DNA of 64,000 bases from Phycisphaeraceae bacterium (GTDB taxonomy: Bacteria; Planctomycetota; Phycisphaerae; Phycisphaerales; Phycisphaeraceae). Positions 58,615-64,000 of this stretch are shown piece by piece (position 1 is the first letter of the stretch; each line of letters starts with the position of its first letter). Below the pieces are notes generated by a model that was not told where the DNA came from, searched no databases, and saw only the letters and a program-made list of their open reading frames with translations. A program made the position numbers and the translations under genes. The stretch covers positions 372,001-436,000 of the forward strand of contig JAJDCY010000023.1 in the NCBI GenBank assembly GCA_029260595.1, read 5' to 3'.

Positions 58615-59427
58615 TCACGTCGCCTGGGCGTGAAGCTCCTTGCCACGGTGCTGCATCTGTGCCTTGAGACGGGCGAGGATCGAGCTGTGCATCTGGCTGA
58701 CGCGAGACTCGGACAGGTCCAGCGTCACGCCGATCTCCTTCATCGTCATCTCTTCGTAGTAATAGAGGATCACAATCAGGCGCTCGGCCCGGGACAGGCC
58801 CTTGGTAATCATGTCCTTAAGGTCGCGTCGCTGCACGGCGGAGAGCGGGTTGACCTGCTTGCCGTCCTGGATCACGTCGATCTCGCGGACGTCCTTGTTC
58901 GAGTCGGTCTCGAACCACTTACGGCTGAGGCTGACCACCCCGACCGCGCCGGCGTCTTTGCGGATCTTGGCGAACTCCTCCTGCGACAGTTCCATTTTCT
59001 CGGCCAACTCGTCATCGGTCGGCTTACGGCCGTTTTGCATCTCCAGGCTCTTGCGGGCCTGGTCGATCTTGCTGGAGCGCGAGCGGACAAGGCGCGGAAC
59101 CCAGTCCATCGAGCGGAGCTCGTCGAGGATGGCCCCGCGGATACGCGGCGCGCAGTAGGTCTCGAACTTGATCCCGCGCTCCATGTCGAACGTGTCGATT
59201 GTGTCCATGAGCCCGAAGATGCCGGCGCTCATGAGGTCTTCGACATCGACCTCGTCGGGGAGTTTGGCGTGGATCCGCTCAGCGTTGTACTTGACCAGCG
59301 GGAGATAATTCTCCATCAACCGGTTGCGAAGGTCTTCGCCACCGGTTCGCTTGTACTCGATCCAAGTTTCTAGGATGGGTGGCTGGCCCGACGATACGGG
59401 CCCTGAGGTCTGCCGAGATTTTGCCAT
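58615..59427 (-). CDS. fliA: Flagellar sigma factor FliA (sigma-28)
   Basis: 270 residues with sigma-28 layout. Region 2 includes LVKYNAERIHAKLPDEVDVE, LMSAGIFGLMDTIDTFDMER and GIKFETYCAPRIRGAILDEL. Region 3 includes RSRSSKIDQARKSLEMQNGR, and region 4 RLIVILYYYEEMTMKEIGVT followed by LDLSESRVSQMHSSILARLK. It directs late flagellar and motility genes. The N-terminus is about 20 residues longer than in E. coli, Ser/Gly/Pro-rich. It lies downstream of flhA-flhF-flhG, the common order. No anti-sigma factor FlgM is adjacent. Confidence 0.95.
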   Translation of the reverse strand: MAKSRQTSGPVSSGQPPILETWIEYKRTGGEDLRNRLMENYLPLVKYNAERIHAKLPDEVDVEDLMSAGIFGLMDTIDTFDMERGIKFETYCAPRIRGAILDELRSMDWVPRLVRSRSSKIDQARKSLEMQNGRKPTDDELAEKMELSQEEFAKIRKDAGAVGVVSLSRKWFETDSNKDVREIDVIQDGKQVNPLSAVQRRDLKDMITKGLSRAERLIVILYYYEEMTMKEIGVTLDLSESRVSQMHSSILARLKAQMQHRGKELHAQAT

Positions 59428-59552
59428 GGTCTACTCCTTGACCGGCTTTTAAACGCCCTGGCTAATGCCGTCCCTGGAAGGCGCTAACTGAAAAAGATTA
59501 TTCAGGGTCCAAGCCCCGAGTCATACGCGTTACTCCAAACGGGTGTCTGGCC

Positions 59553-59873
59553 TTATGTTTCAGCCGGCTTCACGGCCGCCTGTTGTTCGCTGCCGCCCGG
59601 TTCACTCTCGCCGGGCTCATCCGACTCCTCATCTTCGTCGTCGTCGGGGTTGCCCGACGGGAGCGGACGCCGCTGCTTGTACTTCTCGATCTCGCCGTCG
59701 ACGGCGTGCTGCGCCAGACTACCGACCAGCATGCCGATGAACCAACAAACAAACATCGCCACCAGCGCCCGCACCATCACCGTGCCCGCCGGGTTTCCGA
59801 CCGACACCCCGATCACAATCGCGCCGGCAAATCCGACAAACGCGAAACAGACTGCAATAAGCTTCGCGGGGAT
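59553..59873 (-). CDS. Small membrane protein in flagellar cluster (non-canonical start likely)
   Basis: Read from ATC at 59873 this gives 106 residues with two membrane helices (AVCFAFVGFAGAIVIGVSVG and TVMVRALVAMFVCWFIGMLV), then EIEKYKQRR and a Glu/Asp/Pro-rich disordered tail. The only normal start, GTG at 59816, would lose half of the first helix. The ATC is preceded by AGAAGG at 11 bases. The real start is thus unclear; initiation at ATC or a nearby ATT is possible, as known for infC. Its place between flhG and fliA suggests a link to flagella, and I do not recognise a family. Confidence 0.5.
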   Translation of the reverse strand: MPAKLIAVCFAFVGFAGAIVIGVSVGNPAGTVMVRALVAMFVCWFIGMLVGSLAQHAVDGEIEKYKQRRPLPSGNPDDDEDEESDEPGESEPGGSEQQAAVKPAET

Positions 59874-60022
59874 GGCTGATCACACCTTCTAGTAACATCC
59901 ACTGGACCTATCTCAGTCTGACTGCGGGTAAAGAAGCGCTTGGTACTCTAACCCACAGTTTGCGGAAGCGAAAGCAAGTTGCAACGGGTTATGTGAACAA
60001 ATTGTTGAAAACTAGACGTGCG

Positions 60023-60874
60023 CTAACCGGCCAACCAAACGGCCATGCGACGCAGCAGACCCGCCCCGCGCTTCTTGATCGCACCGCGATCCATGCGGTG
60101 AGCGAGCTGCCCGACACAGACACTCGCGTCGCAGGACGGGCTGGACAACACGAACGGGCTGCGCCTGCGCACGGCTGCGCTAACTCGCGGATCGGCCAGA
60201 ACGTGACCGGCGTAGCGAGGCGAAATCCGTAGAAAACGCCTGCAAACCGAGTCGATGCGGGCGAAGACGCGGCGTGCTTCCTCGACATCGCGTGCCTGAT
60301 TGACCAGCAACCGAATGTCGCAGGCACCGCCCTGGCGAGTGACGACTTTGATCAAGGCGTACGCGTCGGTCACGGCTGTCGGCTCGGGCGTAGTGACGAC
60401 GAGTAGCTGATCGGCGGCCAACACGAAGTTGACGACGTTGGGGCTGACGCCGGCGCCGGCATCGATCAAAACTAAATCGTAATCGTCTTCGAGGCGGCGG
60501 ATCTGGCGGATGAGCCGGCTGTGCTCGTACTCGCTGAGCCCGGCCATGCCCGCCAACCCCGATGCGCCGGGGAGCAAGTGGAACCCGCCGGGCGCATCGA
60601 TGACCGCCTCGTTGATTTCCGCGCGGCCGGCGACGACATGGGCCAAGCCGATGACCGGTTTGAGATCGCAGAGCACATCGGCGTTGGCGGTGCCGAGGTC
60701 GGCATCGAGAAGCACGACCTTGCGGCCCATCATCGACAGGCGGATCGCCAGGTTCACCGCGATGTTGCTCTTGCCGACACCGCCCTTGCCGCTGGCGACG
60801 GTGATCACCCGTGCACGCCGCTCGCGCGTGTCCGTCACGAGATCTCGTAGCGCATCGGCCTGGTCGGTGATCAT
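60023..60874 (-). CDS. flhG: Flagellar number regulator FlhG (MinD/FleN family)
   Basis: 283 residues of a deviant-Walker ATPase: RARVITVASGKGGVGKSNIA (21-40), VVLLDADLGTANADVLCDLK and DYDLVLIDAGAGVSPNVVNF. The helix-rich end has a membrane-targeting-like RRMAVWLAG. FlhG controls flagellar number and position by acting on FlhF and flagellar transcription. Its start ATG overlaps the flhF stop by four bases (60871-60874), so the two are translationally coupled. Confidence 0.93.
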   Translation of the reverse strand: MITDQADALRDLVTDTRERRARVITVASGKGGVGKSNIAVNLAIRLSMMGRKVVLLDADLGTANADVLCDLKPVIGLAHVVAGRAEINEAVIDAPGGFHLLPGASGLAGMAGLSEYEHSRLIRQIRRLEDDYDLVLIDAGAGVSPNVVNFVLAADQLLVVTTPEPTAVTDAYALIKVVTRQGGACDIRLLVNQARDVEEARRVFARIDSVCRRFLRISPRYAGHVLADPRVSAAVRRRSPFVLSSPSCDASVCVGQLAHRMDRGAIKKRGAGLLRRMAVWLAG

Positions 60875-62172
60875 GACGTGTTCTGATCGCCCATGACCAA
60901 CGCCGCCAGCTTGGCGGATCGGCCGGGCGTGATTTTATGGGGGACCTCCTGGCCCGTCGTCACATAGCTTAGCCTTTTGTTGACCTTGCGTGTGACGTTC
61001 AGCAGGACGCCGAAGCTGATGGCCTCGTCCAGTTTGGTAAAAATGATGCGGTCGGTCGGGATTTTTGAGAATCGCTCGACCGTATCGAGCAAAACAGGCT
61101 GTGAGCACGTCGAAGACAGCACCAGGTGGACCTCGTGCGGGTCCGCGGCCGCGACCATTTCTTTGAGCTGATCCAGGCTGGCGTCGTCGCGCTGGCTCCG
61201 CCCAGCCGTGTCGATCAGGATCACGCCGCAACCCGCACATCGGCGGATCGCCCGAGCCATCTCGTCCGGGCGACTGACGACGTGCAGGGGCACACCAATG
61301 ATGTTCGCGTAGGTCTGCAACTGATCGACGGCTGCGATGCGGTAGGTGTCCATCGTGATCAGCCCGACCTCTTCACCGAGCTTGAGCTTGAACGTCGCAG
61401 CAAGCTTGGCGATCGTCGTCGTCTTGCCGACACCCGTCGGGCCGATCAGGGCGATCGTTCGCGGCCGACCGTCGGCGGTCGGTTCGAGCTTGCCGGCGCC
61501 CGCGTCGGTGGGGATCTGCTTGGCGAGCACTTTCAGCACAGTGGCACGAACGCGTGCCTCGTCCTGCATCTGATCGGCATCGAGGAGTTGGCGGACCTTG
61601 TCGATGACCTCCTCGGCCAGTTCCTCGGCGACTTCCCTCTCGATCAGCGAGACGTATTGATCGAAGAGCGTGTCCGTCATGCCGTGGGATGGCTTTGTCG
61701 GGCCCTGCTCGTTCTGGCGGCGCATCATCAACTGGACCATCCGCTTGACCGCGCGCATCTCGTCAGCCAACGGTTCCGCGGTAGGGGCAGGTGGCGCGGG
61801 CGGCGGGGAAGCAGCCGGCGTTCGCAGAGGGCGATCGGCTGGCGGCGGATTTTTTCTGTTTAGTTCGGCGGCGGCGGCGGCGTAGGTCCGCCGGATCAGG
61901 TCGCCGGCCATCGGCTCGGGCGTTGGCACGCTGCGGGCTCGATCGGGCTTTGGCTGGGTGCGAGGCGGGCGAGCTGGGCTTGGGCGAGTTTCGCGGCCAA
62001 CGTCCTTACGGTGAGCGGCGGTGATCTCGACGATCTGCTTCGCGCCGATCCCCAGGAAACCGCCCTGCGAAAAGGTGCGGGTGTGCAGCACGACTGCTGA
62101 GGTGCCCAAGTCGCGCCGCACGAGCGCTAACGCTTCAGCCATGGTCGCCGCTCGGAAAGTTTTCAGCTTCAA
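60871..62172 (-). CDS. flhF: Flagellar SRP-like GTPase FlhF
   Basis: 433 residues. The N-terminal basic domain (MKLKTFRAATMAEALALVRR; LGTSAVVLHTRTFSQGGFLG) is followed by a Pro/Ala-rich linker (about 65-130) and an N domain. The SRP-type GTPase has IALIGPTGVGKTTTIAKLAA, GEEVGLITMDTYRIAAVDQL, VILIDTAGRSQRDDASLDQL and IIFTKLDEAISFGVLLN. FlhF marks where flagella are built and sets polar placement in many bacteria. It lies between flhA and flhG. Confidence 0.95.
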   Translation of the reverse strand: MKLKTFRAATMAEALALVRRDLGTSAVVLHTRTFSQGGFLGIGAKQIVEITAAHRKDVGRETRPSPARPPRTQPKPDRARSVPTPEPMAGDLIRRTYAAAAAELNRKNPPPADRPLRTPAASPPPAPPAPTAEPLADEMRAVKRMVQLMMRRQNEQGPTKPSHGMTDTLFDQYVSLIEREVAEELAEEVIDKVRQLLDADQMQDEARVRATVLKVLAKQIPTDAGAGKLEPTADGRPRTIALIGPTGVGKTTTIAKLAATFKLKLGEEVGLITMDTYRIAAVDQLQTYANIIGVPLHVVSRPDEMARAIRRCAGCGVILIDTAGRSQRDDASLDQLKEMVAAADPHEVHLVLSSTCSQPVLLDTVERFSKIPTDRIIFTKLDEAISFGVLLNVTRKVNKRLSYVTTGQEVPHKITPGRSAKLAALVMGDQNTS

Positions 62173-62190
62173 ACGACGTCGCCTTTAGTG

Positions 62191-64000
62191 TCAAACCGCG
62201 ACAGGCTGCGGTGTTTCGGACTCAACCTGGACCAAACCGACCGACTCGACCTCCACACCTTTCGACACCTCGTTATACCCGAGCACCGCCGCGTTGGGCA
62301 GGTGCGGCTCGATCAGCCGCCTGACCTGCGCCCGCACCTGCGGCGAGGCCAATATCACCGGCTGATGCCCGGCCTGGATAAGGCCTTGCAACTCCTGGAT
62401 GACCGCGGTCGTCACGCGGTTAGCGACCGCGGGCGGCATGGTCATCGTCGACCCCTCCGACCCGCGATCGATAAACCCACCGATCAGGTCCTCGACGGCG
62501 GGGTCAAGGCTAACACAATACAGTTTCGAGACGTTCAACGCGGCATCGGCTCCGTCGGCCTCGGCCTCGGCCGCGGTGGTCTCGACGTATTGGTTGCAGA
62601 TGGTGCGACGCAGCGCGTTGCGCACGTACTCGGTAAGCACCTCGATGTCGCGCGTGCGCGGCACCCAGTCGCCGAGCGTCTCGACGATCGTTTCCAGATC
62701 GCGGATCGGCACGCGCTCGCGCAGCAGGTTTTGCATGACCTTCTGCAGTTCGCCCGGCTTGACCGCAGGCGAGTCGCCGCCGAGCACCTCATCGCAAAGC
62801 TTGGGGACTTTCTCTTTGAGTTGTGTGATCAGATTGTTTGTTTCTTCGCGCGTCAGCAGTTCGTAGGCGTGGCTCTTGACGACCTCGGTTAGGTGCGTGG
62901 CGAGTACGCTGGTCGCGTCGACGACGGTGTAGTTGAGTGACTCGGCGCGCTGCTTCTGGCCGGCGTCGATCCACACGGCTTCAAGCCCGAACGCCGGCTC
63001 GCGCGTCTTGACACCGGGCAACGGCGACGATGCGAGGCCGCTGTCCATCGCAAGGAACTGCCCGGGGTGCACGACGCCCTGGGCGACGGTGTTACCGCGG
63101 ATCTTCAGGTGGTAATCGTTCGGCTGTAGCTGCATGTTGTCGCGGATGCGCACGGGCGGCATGACCAGGCCCATATCGCCCGCTAACTGCCTGCGAATCA
63201 TAGTGATACGATCGAGAAGCGTTCCGCCCTGCGCCGCGTCAACCATGCGGACCAAGGCGTAACCGACCTCCAATTCCAGGGTGTCGACATTGAGCATTGT
63301 CTCGACCGCGGGCGGCTCGGCGTCCTTCTTCTTGGCCTCGGCCCGAGTGGCCTCTTTGGATGCCTTGTCTCGCAGATTGAGCTGGCCGATGCCCGCGACA
63401 CCCGCGATCAGCCCCGCGGCCAAAAGCATCGGGGTCATCGGTAGCCCGGTGAACGCCATCCCGACAAGGAACAACGACGTCGTCCACAACGCCGGCGATC
63501 GGCTGGTCAACTGACTCGTCAACTCAGACCCCAAGTCCTGTTTGCCATTGGAACGCGTGACGATCAACCCGGCGGCGATCGCGATGACGAACGCGGGCAT
63601 CTGACTGACCAAACCATCGCCGATCGTCAACCGGCTGAACACCTCAAGTGTCTCGCCGGCTGACCAACCCTTTTCGAACATCCCGACGCCAAAGCCGCCG
63701 ACGATGTTGACCAGAGTGATGATGATGCCCGCAACCGCATCACCGCGGACGAACTTGGCCGCACCATCCATGGCCCCGTAAAAATCGGCCTCCTGGCTGA
63801 TCTCCTCGCGACGGTCCTTGGCTGCGCTCTCATCGATCAGCCCGGCATTGAGGTCGGCGTCGATGGCCATCTGCTTGCCGGGCATCGCATCGAGTGTGAA
63901 CCGCGCGGCGACCTCACTGATCCGCGTCGCACCCTTGGTGATCACTACGAACTGCACGATGATCAGGATGATGAACAGGACCGCACCGACGACGAGTGAG
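62191..64000 (-). CDS. flhA: Flagellar export protein FlhA, partial (N-terminus outside window)
   Basis: The frame is open to the right edge, leaving about 602 residues to the stop at 62191. At the edge the sequence reads SLVVGAVLFIILIIVQFVVI then TKGATRISEVAARFTLDAMP, the FHIPEP-family signature region. It continues into GKQMAIDADLNAGLIDESAA, more membrane helices, and the cytoplasmic domain with IRDNMQLQPNDYHLKIRG. FlhA is the gate of the flagellar type III export machine; its cytoplasmic ring selects substrates. About 105 N-terminal residues are missing. It heads the flhA-flhF-flhG run, with 18 bases to flhF. Confidence 0.96.
   Translation of the reverse strand, partial: SLVVGAVLFIILIIVQFVVITKGATRISEVAARFTLDAMPGKQMAIDADLNAGLIDESAAKDRREEISQEADFYGAMDGAAKFVRGDAVAGIIITLVNIVGGFGVGMFEKGWSAGETLEVFSRLTIGDGLVSQMPAFVIAIAAGLIVTRSNGKQDLGSELTSQLTSRSPALWTTSLFLVGMAFTGLPMTPMLLAAGLIAGVAGIGQLNLRDKASKEATRAEAKKKDAEPPAVETMLNVDTLELEVGYALVRMVDAAQGGTLLDRITMIRRQLAGDMGLVMPPVRIRDNMQLQPNDYHLKIRGNTVAQGVVHPGQFLAMDSGLASSPLPGVKTREPAFGLEAVWIDAGQKQRAESLNYTVVDATSVLATHLTEVVKSHAYELLTREETNNLITQLKEKVPKLCDEVLGGDSPAVKPGELQKVMQNLLRERVPIRDLETIVETLGDWVPRTRDIEVLTEYVRNALRRTICNQYVETTAAEAEADGADAALNVSKLYCVSLDPAVEDLIGGFIDRGSEGSTMTMPPAVANRVTTAVIQELQGLIQAGHQPVILASPQVRAQVRRLIEPHLPNAAVLGYNEVSKGVEVESVGLVQVESETPQPVAV

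Overview
The window is about 64 kb of GC-rich bacterial chromosome, with almost every base in or next to a gene and mostly housekeeping content. The organism is most likely a planctomycete, and I would guess the class Phycisphaerae. This is inferred from gene content and not from a database search. The pointers are high GC, a PEP-CTERM secreted protein, an ECF sigma factor paired with a protein that looks half anti-sigma factor and half prepilin, Lys/Ala-rich tails on DNA-binding proteins, many GTG/TTG starts, and flagellar genes flhA-flhF-flhG-fliA. I see no prophage, insertion sequence, integrase, CRISPR array or restriction system.

Layout. 1-2.2 kb (minus): the start of a long AsmA-like envelope protein running off the left edge. 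2.2-4.8 kb: a free-standing tRNA-binding domain protein, a small conserved protein, rmuC and a short hypothetical. 4.9-8.7 kb (minus): a compact translation/export unit, tRNA-Thr(GGT)-tuf-rpmG-tRNA-Trp(CCA)-secE-nusG, with a candidate promoter and a candidate terminator. 8.8-15.4 kb (minus): a HAL2/CysQ-type phosphatase, dnaB, a PfkB-family kinase and topA. 15.9-20.4 kb: a secreted protein of unknown function, a PEP-CTERM protein, a cyclophilin, and the ECF sigma factor with its partner. 20.4-31.7 kb: miaA, a GT2 glycosyltransferase, aconitase, two large polytopic glycosyltransferase-like proteins and gyrB. 32.0-42.9 kb (minus): a giant TPR lipoprotein, hisG, a HhH-GPD-fold protein, rbfA, DUF503, infB and nusA behind a leader of about 550 nt. 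43-46.8 kb: a lipase-like hydrolase, recA, a small zinc-ribbon protein and a LON-N-domain protein. 46.9-48.9 kb: ilvB with an apparent attenuator leader peptide. 49-56.7 kb: a TPR protein, a sorbosone-dehydrogenase-like protein, a large hybrid histidine kinase, a UspA protein and a DUF1802 protein. 56.7-64 kb (minus): argS and the flagellar group, with flhA running off the right edge.

The most interesting points are variations on universal machinery. SecE carries a PDZ-like domain in the loop predicted to face the periplasm. EF-Tu has an altered switch I, with the usual RGITI replaced by KIMTI and a short insertion just before it. ilvB is preceded by a nearly leaderless Val/Leu-ending leader peptide and hairpins. 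nusA-infB has an unusually long structured leader. An endonuclease-III-fold protein has lost its catalytic lysine and all cysteines and gained a histone-like tail. No dedicated new defence or biosynthetic system is evident.
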